Assembly (NCBI GenBank): GCA_036937835.1
Contig: CM072869.1
Span: 11,382,001 to 11,446,000 of the forward strand
Origin: Pampus argenteus
Lineage: Eukaryota; Chordata; Actinopteri; Scombriformes; Stromateidae
DNA: 64,000 nucleotides
Direction: 5' to 3'
Shown in pieces: positions 22,951 to 33,840 of this stretch. The position numbers and the translations under genes are program-made. Under the pieces are notes generated by a model. It was not told where the DNA came from and did no database searches. It worked only from the letters and a program-made list of their open reading frames with translations. Every line of letters starts with the position of its first letter. Positions within the stretch are counted from its first letter, which is position 1.

Positions 22951-25479
22951 ACGTACGTATAGAAGTGAGTTGTAGCAGCTGGACACGAGTTTGTTTATAA
23001 CTTACGGCATAAAGTCAAACATGTTTGTGAGGTGCTAATTTGTAATTAGCTAGTTAATAAATGTAATTGGACTGTCAGTAATTAGAACATATTGGATGTG
23101 AAGGTAATCAACCATAATAGGAAGAGATATATTATCATCATTGTCATGCCCTGCAGTTTTCTTGGAGACATGAATCACCGAAGTCCTAGACAACACAGTT
23201 GACTAATTTGCTATCATGATTGGCAAGTTGTTGATCATTGTATGATATATATTAAACGGCTTGTTTGTCAGTGTTGGTATGAACACTTTTGTTAATTTAC
23301 ATTTGTATGGTGTTTTAACCTAAACACTACACTGTAATTAACTTGCATACTTAAGCTCATTGAGACATTGTGAAGTAAGTTCCTTCTGGATTAAAACTGC
23401 TGTTTCACATGCCAGCTTTGTCTCCTAGAAATTAGGTTCATACATTACTTAATTGTTTCATTATGTTGTGAAGACAAATGTAATCATTGCTTTTAATGTA
23501 ATTAGTTAGTTAATATACATATTTATTAACTAAGAAACTTATGTTCAAAGATATGTTTTTTGTGTTTCATTTATATATCGCACTGGAGTCACAGGGAGGA
23601 GGTTGGGATGGATAGTTGGTGTATAGATTTTAGGACACTAGTCTTGTGCATTAAATCAATGCAGACATTTTCTGCATTTGTGTATATTCCATAAGTTTAA
23701 CAAAATGCTACCTATAACCAAATAATAACCAAATAACCAAAATAGTAGAAAAATGTTGCAGTCACTCCACATGGATATTGTACTGCAAGATCAAATATTA
23801 AGCAAAATGAATAAAATTCATGGTTAATGAACATTCAGAATTCATAACACATTCAGCATTTTTGTAACTTGCCAGTAACATTAATTAAAAACGTTACCTC
23901 ATTATGTTACCAGAAAACATAATTGATACTGAAGTCTGACACTAAATACTGTAAATATCCTTTTCTGTTGAAGCTGGAGTTGCAGAATTGTTGAAGCTAG
24001 CTGGTTATTTTATTAATTAGTTGTTGATCCTGTTGTTGGCATTGCACTGTGAAACTATAACAAATGTATAATGTCCAATAAAATAGCAGGCAACTTGGTC
24101 TGAAGCTATCATATTAATTCACATTGGCAAATCTTGCTAGCGACAACCAGTTGCATGACATGTTTTTTTAAGTAATTTGTTTTAAGTTTTATTGTGTAAG
24201 TGAGAAACAATGTCTCACATTTGCTTTGCACACTGGTTACAAACATCTTCTTTCTGCTGTCTGATGAGCAAACAACTTAAATTATAGGTAGGTCAGCATT
24301 ATTATCACTGTCAGTTGCTAAGCGTGTTTACTATTGTTAACGTTAAAGATAAAATATATGTACTATTATAATTGATAAAACAGCTTAAATATGTATATTT
24401 CAGCATTGTGTTGCAAGTATACATAGAATATCCTTTATGCAGATGTTCAAGATATTTTTGGTTTTTCTGCTACGAACAACAGTATGTTGATCATGAAGTA
24501 GCTGCTCAGGTAGAGGTTCTTCTTTTGGATAGATTTTCAAGTACCTCATCTATCAGGAGTCCCACTTCACGTCACACATTAGGCTCTAAACACATTACTT
24601 TACTAGAAAATCAGAACAATGTCTGTATGAATTATCTGTAAGCATCCCATGTTCCCGAACATCATGAAAACCATGTGGATGACTGAAAGACTGTAGAGGG
24701 TTCAGATCTAGGAAGCTGCAATGACTATGTTAAGTTTCACCAGTCAACACAGTCACAGTGAAAAAATTTGAATAATTACGACTTTCACAATATTTTCTTC
24801 AGCATACAGTGTTTTATCTGAATGTTTACAAGTACCTGATGCTGAAGAAGTGTGACATAGAATTGCCATTTCTTAACCAATTTAAGCACACAATCTGTGA
24901 CAAATTAAAAATAGGTTAAGAATGTTGTTCATTTTTAATATCAGAAAACTGGAACTCTGCATTGCATTTTTGCTTTGTGCGTACAATGCAAAATTGCACA
25001 TTGCTATGCAATAGGAACCAGTGATGACTGCTTTTATTTGAATATGAATACTCTCTAACACAGCAAAGGGTATACACAACCTTCAATTTAACCTTAGCCA
25101 TTGTGTTCCATGCAGACTACCCTGTCTATTGTTAAAGATGCTGCATCTTATTTTTTAATAAGCAAAAGGATTAAATTAAACCTCATGCAATCCAAATGAA
25201 ATGGGGATTTTTGGACGCATTCATACAAAATGTGTATGGAAAAGATAATTCCACTTAATGGAAGCATTTAAAGAAGTTGGCTGATGCCTCCACCACAACT
25301 TGGATTATACTATGTGTGTGTATGTTGGTGTTTTATTTATGCGATCTTAATTTATCTTAAAAAAAAGAAGAAAAACAATTTGTACATTGAAACATAAAAT
25401 CATGTTGAAAGATACTCAGTGAATACTGATGTTTTCTACATTCTGTGATAGGCATGATAACATTAAATATATTGTTTTG

Positions 25480-25528
25480 TATTATTATTATTATTATTAC
25501 ACTTATTGTTGTTGTTATTATTATTATA
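25480..25528. repeat. (ATT)n/(GTT)n compound repeat
   Basis: ATT units, a short GTT section, then ATT again. Confidence 0.88.
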
Positions 25529-25555
25529 TTCATATGTTCCTCTTTCCATCCATTG

Positions 25556-25800
25556 CTTATAGATTTCTCTCAGCCTGAGGAAGGGGCTGTGGGGTGTGAG
25601 CTGTCAGATTTGCGGGTGATATCTCAATTAAGCAAAAAAGGAAAATCTATTGTTTATGGGGGTGTGAGAGGGTATTTCCAAGCAGCAGCCTTTAAAATGA
25701 GAACAAGAATGTGTTCGGTCAGCTTGAACAGCGCAGGAGGATTTTGGGGAGGACTCCTCCTTTGTGACACATGCAGCATAGACATAATGAATTATATTAT
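25556..25800. promoter_or_regulatory. Candidate regulatory block 19
   Basis: Complex block with GAGCTGTCAGATTTG, ATATCTCAATTAAGC and a GGAGG/CCTCC inverted pair around 25736-25760. Overlapping 125-codon (plus) and 89-codon (minus) frames begin in or cross low-complexity sequence and are not recognised. Confidence 0.3.
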
Positions 25801-26180
25801 AATTACAAAGCACAGTCTGTAGAAGTGGACAATATAGATATTTGGCCAGGAGGTGGAGTGTGCTGCTCCATAGAGACTGGGCCACTCCAGACTGCATTTC
25901 TATTCAGATCACTTTAACTTAGACAAATCTCAATATGAATGAATAGGGCTTTGTTTGGATAATAAAAACATTTGAACAAGGACGCCTCATCATCTCATAT
26001 GCTGGGGGTACATAACCAATCTTACACATCTGAATTGGGTTGACAAGATTTTCCTTTTTTTTTTTTTTTTTACTTTGTCAAAAATCACTCACTATGTATT
26101 AATCTATAAATAATCTAAAATAGACAAATACAAGCATATACAATACTCAGTTGATAAATAAATGCTATATGTATGTCTAT
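25801..26180. other. Spacer
   Basis: Ordinary sequence with a 17-base T run (26055-26071). Confidence 0.65.
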
Positions 26181-26640
26181 ACACCAGTGAACATTGGTTT
26201 GTCTAGAGGAGCGAGCTGTGATGGTGGAGGTACTGTATAGTGTGGAGAGATTGGGCAAAGCACAGGGAGCAGAGAAGCAGAGGGGAGGGAAGCTGGCAGT
26301 GACTGAGAAGATGAGGATTTGACGGCAAGGTGACAAAGAGTTCAAACAAAATGAGGCTTGTAGATTAGCAGCACTCCCCTCAGTGACAGGTGTCATCTCT
26401 TGGGGCAGTCTGTCACTCTGCCTGCTGCCACTCTTTATATAAAATGAGGAGTGAGAGAAGGAGAGAGAGGAGGAGAGGCAGCACCACTTCCACCTCACAA
26501 GGCACGGCCTCCGCTGCTCTACCTGCCAGTAAGCAAGATTAAAGCCTAAAGAGGCAGAGGGAAAGTGGGATGAACAAAAGTCGAGCAAATGTTTGTTTAC
26601 CTCACTGGGCATTTGCCTTTAATTATTTTATCATATCAAG
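26181..26640. promoter_or_regulatory. Candidate regulatory block 20 with TGIF/MEIS palindrome
   Basis: Includes the exact 12-mer TGACAGGTGTCA at 26384-26395, which fits the known dimer motif of TGIF/MEIS/PKNOX TALE homeodomain proteins (TGACAGSTGTCA). The flanks are purine-rich. The 165-codon minus-strand frame here is serine-rich and unrecognised, and I treat it as chance. Confidence 0.38.
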
Positions 26641-26920
26641 GAACTTCTCAGTCAAAGTCAATGTAAAACCACTTAGTCAGGGACATTATCTTATAGAAAA
26701 ACACTAATGCCCATAATTGTTCTTTGACTTTATAGTTTGAGGCTACGCTACTCAATTTATATTTCTTTACATCTTTAATATGTGTCATATGAATGATCAC
26801 TTTTTATATAAGTCTGTCTATGGGTGATATAATTATATATGCTGTGAGATGATATGTATGTATCATTTGTCACACCTTTAGACTATGGTTTATTTTTTAT
26901 TTTATTTTATCCATGTACAG

Positions 26921-26942
26921 TTAGGGTTAACCCTAACCCTAA
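26921..26942. repeat. Tiny head-to-head telomere-like repeat
   Basis: One TTAGGG unit meets two CCCTAA units. The first 16 bases form the perfect palindrome TTAGGGTTAACCCTAA (26921-26936). Three units are too few for a real interstitial telomere, but the order (TTAGGG then CCCTAA) is that of a fusion or of repair-inserted telomeric DNA. Chance is possible. Confidence 0.5.
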
Positions 26943-27120
26943 GTTAAATTTACAAAAATGTTTATAAATCTTGTAAAACTCTATAATATAATTCTATAAA
27001 TACAGGTGTGTTTCACAATAATACCCAACCAGAAAATCAACATATTCACACAAAGGTAAAGGGTAAAACATGAAAGTAAACATTTACCGCCAGGGAGGGA
27101 AACCACAAAATAAGAGACTG

Positions 27121-27160
27121 AGACAGAGAGACACAGAGAGACACAGAGAGAGAGCGAGAG
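27121..27160. repeat. GA-rich tract with ACACAGAGAG duplication
   Basis: Two tandem 10-base ACACAGAGAG copies inside a GA-rich run. Confidence 0.85.
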
Positions 27161-27230
27161 AATTGTTCTTTTGTAAAGCGTCAGTGAGTTTTGCCCAGAC
27201 CCTTAACAAGTCTGTGATACAGGAAGGTAT

Positions 27231-27500
27231 TAACTAAAGCTCAGAGGGAGCCAGCTCACATCATCCTGGTGACATGCAGGCTGAGACCTGCTGCTCTCCG
27301 CCCAGGAATCCAGCCATCTGCTCTACAGATTGCACTGAAACACACACAGCAAGCGCTGCTGCCATCCCTCTGGGTGACAGAGTCACCAGAGGGTCAGCTA
27401 CTTCTTCAGGACTTTCTCCCTTATATGTTTTGACTGCTCTTACTTGCTTATGTTGATTAAGGTCGCCAGGCAACTCAACCAATAATCTCATAATCTACAC
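27231..27500. promoter_or_regulatory. Candidate regulatory block 21 with CTCF-like inverted repeat
   Basis: CCCTCTGGGTGAC (27366-27378) and GTCACCAGAGGG (27382-27393) form an inverted repeat, perfect apart from one extra G, around the spacer AGA. Each arm resembles the CCA-AGAGGG core of a CTCF site but deviates at several positions. Two overlapping frames (76 codons minus, 60 plus) are unrecognised. Confidence 0.33.
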
Positions 27501-28150
27501 TAGGTGACAAACTGTGGATCCGCAGTACGTGTGACAGGTGGCAAGATAGACTACGCAAAAAGAAAGGAGGGGAAAAGAAGCAAATAGCATGAGAGGTATT
27601 CTGATGTTTGTTTTTGACAGATGAGGGATGCCCCCTATTGACTTTGTCAAGGAAGCTAAAACAGAGGTAGAGAGAGTAAAACCAGGGAGCAACAGTGATT
27701 TCAAATTGTGAAGTGGAATAACCTCAGTGCAAGAAGCTCAGTTACAACCACAATAGTGGGAAACAGGTCCCTAAGATAATGTGGACAAAGGAGAAAAGAA
27801 AATTCAGATGGCCAATACACATTAAGGTTTTAAAATATTCATTGCATAGGTTGGAAGGGATAGAAGGTTATATGTGTATTTGGCATCCGCCTGAATGGAA
27901 AATTCTCTCTGAATAACAATCAGGTGGTATAGAATCAGATGTATAATGACAAAGAAGATGAGTGGTAGCTGGTTATACTGTTGCTGCATAGGGCAATTTT
28001 CTGTAGTCTGGAAAAAAATAAACATTTCAACTATATATTTATCAGCCCAATAATTCCAAGTTAATAATATAAAGTATTTTAAAACACTGTTAAGCTCATA
28101 TTTTAACATATTTTTATTTTTATTGTATTGATTCTCTTTAATTCCATTTT
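27501..28150. other. Spacer
   Basis: A+T-rich right half, unremarkable left half. The 110-codon minus-strand frame (27822-28154) is N/Y/I-rich as expected from A+T-rich DNA. Confidence 0.6.
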
Positions 28151-28480
28151 CCATGTTTAAGTGAATCAGTAAGTTCAGTCAGTGAAATTGTATAATCGGG
28201 AATACAATTTTACACACTTGCAGCATGGCGGCATCTGTGCCCGGCGCATTGAAAAACAAATCATATGCCTCACAGTGCCTCTCTGGTTTGTGAACCAGTG
28301 TCCGTTGGGGAATTCGACCACCCTGGGCACAGTTGTGCTGGAGTGAGTAATGAGGCAGGCTTTCCACGATGGCTGATAGAGGCTCCCATTAACAGCCATG
28401 CTTCAGGGTATTCTCTGTCTGTGTGTTGTGGAATGGAAATGAGATCTGATAGAGCCATGTATAATTTGTTGTCACATCAA
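28151..28480. promoter_or_regulatory. Candidate regulatory block 22, CpG-enriched, with YY1-like word
   Basis: Complex block with about six CpGs. CATGGCGGC (28224-28232) matches the core of YY1 motifs. The same bases form an ATG at 28225 in near-ideal Kozak context (A at -3, G at +4) opening a 22-codon frame that starts MAASVPG and stops at 28291-28293. Four overlapping frames of 62-76 codons cross the block; they cannot all be real and none is recognised. Confidence 0.36.
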
Positions 28481-28940
28481 AGTGACACTTATTAGCTTTA
28501 TTTCCTTATCATTGTTACATCTACAGTACCTCTGGGTAAACATTTCAGAGAAGCAGACTGCTGCTAGCATGCTTTTGTCATGTGGCTCTAAGTATAGCAG
28601 TAGTCAGTAAAACTTTCATTGATTGTAGTACTCTAACAACTGGTTATGTGTGCTTTCTATCGAGATGCTAGATTTAATGAACAAACTTAAGAATACAAAT
28701 AGATTTCCTGAAAGCTTACGTCCAGCTCTTCTGTTTGCTCTTAAAGAACAGTTTGGGCATTTTCTTTCTCCTGGGATGAAAACATAGCTGTCACTTTCTT
28801 TATTCCTCTGTGTGTCTTGTCTTTTCATCACCAAGGATGATAATCTTAGTAGTAATATTATCCTACAAGTGTTTGATGCTACAATGATTTTTGATATATT
28901 TTATTCATCATACGTCGCCGTCCTCACACATACACACATT
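28481..28940. other. Unassigned spacer
   Basis: Ordinary composition with nothing recognised. Confidence 0.6.
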
Positions 28941-29223
28941 TTTCCATTAATCTCCCAGCTATCCTGAAGTGGATTATTTTGAATTCATCCAGCAGCCCTC
29001 TTCATATCTTTGTGACTTTGAATTGGGATACTGCTGGATGGACCACTATCAGAACAGAATTATTTTCCCAACTGCAACAGAGAACTGAGCATTAAAGGGT
29101 TATATTTTACCATTGCATCTATAGATGAGCAGCATTATAACTCATGAGTGGCACCTCATTTCACACAGCCTAATGGCTTGACACTGAGATCACACTGGGG
29201 ATCCAGGCAGGGGAGCTCCCCTT

Positions 29224-29225
<2 letters not shown>
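28941..29225. promoter_or_regulatory. Candidate regulatory block 23 with 10-bp inverted repeat
   Basis: CATCCAGCAG (28986-28995) and CTGCTGGATG (29031-29040) are exact inverses with a 35-nt loop. Complex sequence continues to the poly-T. TGAATTC and AGAATTATTTTCC flank the loop. Confidence 0.35.

Positions 29226-29254
<29 letters not shown>
29226..29254. repeat. Poly-T run (29)
   Basis: Longest homopolymer in the window. It could be the A-tail of a minus-strand retrocopy, but no gene-like or SINE-like sequence is seen on its right side. Confidence 0.92.
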
Positions 29255-29559
29255 GTGGTCTAAGTTTTATGAAATACAAGGATTATGTTTGACTGAAAGT
29301 CACAGTAAGCTGCTGCACATCACTATAGTACATATAGGGTTTTACATTAAACTTTCCTTATTGATGACTTAATTCTATTAATGATACACAGACAGCCCAT
29401 GTTATATCAGTTCATCTATGTTTTTACAAATTCTGCAAGCTCAATTTGCTGTACTGAATAAAAACCTGACAAGTCAAAGATAAGTTCAGATGTAGGTCTT
29501 TATACTCCCCCCCCAAAAATAACCCACCTCAGACTGTACCAGCCTTGTGATATTTAACT
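29255..29559. other. A+T-rich spacer
   Basis: Filler with a short C run near 29507. Confidence 0.65.
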
Positions 29560-30065
29560 GATTTAGATAGAGAGAAGCAGACACTGAGGCGCAGCTTACT
29601 CTTCAGTGAAGTTATCTTACCCGCCTGGATGTGACAGACAGTGTAGCCCTCCAGCTTATATGTCATACACTGGCAACCAGTCAGAGCTCATCAGGTTGCA
29701 TGATTGTATAATTGTGTTGTGACACCTTGAACCCAGCGGTGGTATATAACCATGTTAATTTTCTGATAGCACACAGTGGGCTGTTAGAATCAGAGTTATG
29801 ATGGGTGTAATTTGTGCCTCCAACGGCAGAGTGAAAGGAGGGGGTCATCAGCAGGATAAATACAAATTAAAATTGATGCAGGTCTCATTTCTGCTTGACC
29901 AGTTTGTGTTGGGAGGCTGCAGAGAGCTAGGAATGGTGCACTTGCCATTTTGTGCCATTTGGTCTTTCATTTCAATTCAGGGCCTGAAGGCAAAAACTCC
30001 AAATAAATTGTACCTGCCCAAAGATGTACTGCAGTATCACAGCCTTGATAATAAACCTTAGAAAT
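29560..30065. promoter_or_regulatory. Candidate regulatory block 24 with TATA word and 87-codon frame
   Basis: Complex unique block. TATATAA lies at 29743-29749. An ATG at 29798 (G at -3) opens an 87-codon frame ending at 30061, with a mixed, not low-complexity, composition (MMGVICASNGRVKGGG at its start). A polyadenylation-like AATAAA occurs at 30002-30007. The arrangement mimics a tiny gene, but nothing in the peptide is recognised, so I call the block regulatory. Confidence 0.3.
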
Positions 30066-30389
30066 CTGGAAATGGGAGTTATGCCTCTATGAAGATGTTT
30101 CTTATATAAAGTTTCTAACCTCTAATTTAATGTCAGAGCTGCCCCCCCACCCCTCGCCCCCCCTCCCAGCACACACACACACCCGCCCCCCACCAGACAA
30201 TAAAAGCACTGAAGCATAGGGAAAGATTTTGATGTTTTTCCAATATCAGTAGGAAGACTAGACATTGAACACTTTAAATGAAAATGATTTGTGAAACAAT
30301 GTATGAGTGACAGCTTCATTTAGATTCCTGTATTACCTGTGTTTTGCTGTCTGTGTGCATCTCTGGGTGCATGTGTGTCTGAGTGTGTA
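30066..30389. other. Spacer with C-rich tract
   Basis: Holds the C-rich tract listed separately and degenerate TG-rich sequence around 30350-30390. Confidence 0.65.
30141..30194 (-). repeat. C-rich tract, G-quadruplex-capable on minus strand
   Basis: Several runs of three to eight C with a short (CA)n between them. The minus strand therefore has at least four G runs with short gaps. Confidence 0.6.
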
Positions 30390-30570
30390 TGTGTCGTACG
30401 TCCAGTAGAGCCAAAGAGGCATCCTCCTGAACTCCTGTCACAGCTTCTCTGACTGGGAGTTCAAGAGCTCTTCATTACAGCCTCTGCACATCTGAGGGAA
30501 AGAGAAACAATGCTTAGAGCCCAGTGCACATAACCTTTCCATTCAATCAGCAGTTCAAACTGTCTCCCAC
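30390..30570. promoter_or_regulatory. Candidate regulatory block 25
   Basis: TGAACTCC (30428-30435) and GGAGTTCA (30456-30463) are exact inverses across 20 nt. The rest is complex unique sequence. Confidence 0.22.
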
Positions 30571-30860
30571 TACTGCAAATCATTCTGTCAAGTGCACCAC
30601 TGAGTCAAAAAGGCTGCTATCAAAAATGGATAAAAAATATTTTTTACTGTAGTAACTGACCAACAAAAACCTAAATGATAATTTCTTTTAAAAAAAGATA
30701 AAAAACAAAACAACAGAAGAAACATTAAAAAATATTAATCACAACATTTGAACCAGTGTCTATACATTATCCATTTCTGTCTGAAATATGTATATTTATG
30801 AAAATAAGTGGGGAAACTAGCCTGGTACAATACCGCCGTCAAACAAAGACTCGTCAGTAA
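30571..30860. other. A-rich spacer
   Basis: A-rich filler. Confidence 0.65.
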
Positions 30861-31060
30861 TGTTTTATACAAATCCACTGATATAATAATTATACTATCC
30901 CCAGTCTTTAGTGGAGGTTGATTGTTCTTGCTGTGAGCTAACACACTTAATTGTAGTATGCAAATGAGAGCAATTACAAAGCTTTTAGGTGAAGAGATGA
31001 CAGCTGAGGTTGGTTTTATTGGAGGCCTCACCCACAGTTGTCATGGAAACCACATAGAAT
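30861..31060. promoter_or_regulatory. Candidate regulatory block 26 with octamer and RFX X-box
   Basis: A perfect POU octamer ATGCAAAT lies at 30958-30965 between CTTAATTG and GCAATTAC. About 70 bases on, GTTGTCATGGAAAC (31037-31050) matches the RFX X-box consensus with one deviation. GATGACAGCTGAGG lies between them. RFX factors drive ciliary and neural genes, so this is one of the better-supported blocks. Confidence 0.42.
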
Positions 31061-31960
31061 AACGCAACTGTCAAACGGATATAATCTCATGATATGTCCA
31101 GAAATTGCATCCTCTCTACTTTGTGTGCCATGAACTGATACATATGAAAGAAGGATTCCTTGATTACAGAACAAATTGTTAATTTTGTTTGTGCAAAGGA
31201 AACGAGGGTCTGTTTGACAAAAAGAAATGTTGGAATAGATTCAATTTCCAAATCAAAGCTTCATAAGAAATATGAGGAAAAAGAAAATGCTTGCACACAC
31301 AGTCCGAGTTGCTTTGAGCTTTTTGTAGCGTCAACAATTTGTCACATATATCAAAAAGGAGTTTCTAGCAATTATTTGAAGGAAAAATAGTTTTCACATT
31401 TATACAGCTCATACCTTTATTTGTTATGGTTTATGGTTTGAACAAGCAGGATTTTTTTACATGTGATTTATTGATAGAAAATAAAATATAGGATATATGT
31501 GACAATTTACCACTAGTTAGGTCTATCTAGTACCTTAGAGACTTTCTACAAACTGAACCGGGCTCATTTAGATGAATGTTTACTGTCAGTGGAACCGGTC
31601 AGAGTAACCCTTTCAGGTGGCTAATCACATGACAGTCCTAATAATGGAGCGTATGATTGTTATTGTCTACAATATAACGCAGTACACGACTATTTCAAAT
31701 TAAGTCATCATTGCTATTTTTTTGCAATGTATTTTGGGTTAAAAAAAACATCTATATTTTGATGTATGATTAAGTTGCTTAAAGATAATTGCGATTTTAA
31801 ATTATATACTTTTACTAAAAATTATTATTCCTAAATTAGATATTTGCTGTTCATTCTCTGTTTATCCTGAACTACAGAAAATAGCTGCTGCTGGCATTCA
31901 AAGCAAAAAGTTGAGGTTTTTATTTGCTCTAAATTTTCTAGAACAATCTATATTACAATT
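31061..31960. other. A+T-rich spacer
   Basis: Filler. The 76-codon frame at 31160-31390 is lysine-rich and unrecognised. Confidence 0.6.
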
Positions 31961-32200
31961 ACTCTTGTGGAGGCTTTCATGAATTAAATATGAGTTGTGT
32001 CTGAGAATGAGATGTTATAGTGGTAAATGACAAGAGGCAGCCTGTAATTGAGGTGGTGGCAACATGGGCCTACTGAACTAATCCCTGACTCGGTCATGTG
32101 ACAGGTTGTTCTCCAATGGGGGGAGTTCTTTTCACCACAAAGCCAGGGCAGCTGGGAAAATTGATTTCTCATCTGAGCTGTATTTGATAGCTTTTGAAAT
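31961..32200. promoter_or_regulatory. Candidate regulatory block 27
   Basis: GTAATTGAGG near 32044 and TAATCCC (32079-32085), followed by GTCATGTGACAGG. Complex and unique. Confidence 0.34.
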
Positions 32201-32840
32201 CAAAAATTGAAATTAACTAACCTACGCCCCATCATTACAAAAGAGCAAATTAAACTGTGCAACAGTGGTTCCTCTGAGCTCTGGAAGCCTGTGAAGGAGA
32301 CAAATTCTAAGACACAAAGCTCTTCTTGGCCTGTGACTTTCTCTCATGCTTTCTGCCCGGTATAACATAACAAGTATATTACATTAAAAAAAAAGAGCAG
32401 ACCTGTGAACAACGGCTACTCTCAAAATTTAATTTACAGCACAATACACAATTATTTACTTTACATTTTAGTAAAACATATTTTTAATAGTTTTTGTCAT
32501 GCGGTTTGCTTTTGTGCATGTCATCTAGAAATAATATAATTTGCAATTATTTTGATTTAAAATGCAGAATAATAAAATATTCAATCAAGAATACTATATA
32601 AATATTTAAAAGATACAATAAATGGTTTATAGTACATTTATTAAACTTTATAGACTCAGTAGTTTCATCATCTCCACATGTGCAGCCTGTATAAACACAC
32701 TAAATTATAATTAAATATATATATATAAATACTTAAAAATTAACTGACTAATTTTGCAGTACAACTATTACACCCACTACCCAGGAAGGGACAACTATGA
32801 ATGACTAATTTACTACTCATTATTAGAACAATGCAAAGAG
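32201..32840. other. A+T-rich spacer
   Basis: Very A+T-rich, with a short TA stretch near 32716. Confidence 0.7.
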
Positions 32841-33240
32841 AAACTTAACAGAGAAAATCTCTTTGTGAGAGTGAGTGAAAGTGGACAAGACGTGAAGCGA
32901 AACAAGGAAGCTGGTTGCGCTGACAAACGACATGCTGAAAACAGATGTTCCTGCAGGTGGACATGAAGATCAATAGGCGGTGGAGAGCAGCTAGATAGTT
33001 ACCTGAGCTGATGGAACTTGTAGCAGATGTTAAACAGACTGATGCCCTGGAAGGCTGATCAATGGACAGGAGGCAGATGGAGGAGAACATGGAGGAGTGC
33101 TGGGAGGCGCTGTTAGCAGAGAGAAACATAAAATAATGGGAGTCACATTTGATATGCAGATGGGCTCCTGTCCACAACGTTAACCCATCAACAAAAAAAA
33201 TAATAGGCTTCAACTTTGGGGAAACTTCAATTTCAGCCAA
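32841..33240. other. Purine-rich unassigned stretch
   Basis: GA-rich on the plus strand. The minus strand has a 131-codon frame beginning at TTG (33240). A SMFSSICLLSID segment in it recalls a receptor helix, but no following motif fits and I do not call a gene. Confidence 0.4.
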
Positions 33241-33560
33241 AACTCCACTCCCTTCATCGACTTGGCTGTCAAGATAATTACTGGTGAATTTACCTCGACA
33301 AAGTCAGGATCCTGCAAAGCTGATTATTTGTCCGGTATCATAATTCTAAACAGGTAGGTTAGGGCATCACGATGACCATTATCAGGCATGAGAAACAGGA
33401 GATTCAGCATTTTTCCTGGACTACAAACTTGCCTAATTAGCAGTGGTAATAGGTAGTGTCAGACTGTGATTTAACAGACTATCACCTTTACCTCCCATTA
33501 GTGAATTAAATAGACAGTGAAAATCCCAAAGCATCTCTTGGCCATTACTACTGGGTATAA
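33241..33560. promoter_or_regulatory. Candidate regulatory block 28
   Basis: Includes the palindrome CTAATTAG (33433-33440), GGTAATAGG shortly after, GATAATTAC near 33275 and CATTAGTGAATTAAA near 33497. High ATTA density in complex sequence. Confidence 0.4.
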
Positions 33561-33840
33561 CTAGTCTGTTAACAATCTTATTTTATAAGTACATGTGACA
33601 AAAAAAAAGCCTTGTTTGGCATATTATAGTGTTTTATATATAGCTTTTTTTTTACATCTACACATTAGCTATGAAATAAAATTCAGTATAATCATTAGGC
33701 AGCTTGAACATATACAACAATTGCATTTAGTTTGACACAATGTTCTTTATGCAGTGAAATATAATTTCTGAGTCGTTTCTTTTTTCCCACAAATACTGTA
33801 CACCTGCATGAGCATATACGTACATCTGAGGCCCACAGAG
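33561..33840. other. A+T-rich spacer
   Basis: Filler with short A and T runs. Confidence 0.65.

Larger units (their letters stand above)
22871..25555. other. Quiet A+T-rich stretch
   Basis: Contains the TG repeat and ATT repeat listed separately. An 89-codon frame (24372-24641) is unrecognised. No transposon end or RNA gene is seen. Confidence 0.6.
26641..27230. other. Spacer with telomere-like word and GA repeat
   Basis: A+T-rich DNA enclosing the two features listed separately. Confidence 0.6.

Noticed and set aside
26115..26612. 165-codon minus-strand open frame, the longest in the window
   Set aside because: Serine- and leucine-rich translation of purine-rich plus-strand DNA, no recognisable domain, and a frame of this size is near chance expectation for this composition.
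29226..29254. Poly-T as the tail of a minus-strand retrogene
   Set aside because: The sequence beside it has no gene-like frame, no SINE-like promoter boxes and no visible target-site duplication.
32845..33240. 131-codon minus-strand frame with a receptor-helix-like segment (SMFSSICLLSID)
   Set aside because: The expected motif after a receptor third helix is missing, the frame begins at TTG, and no other helices can be laid out.
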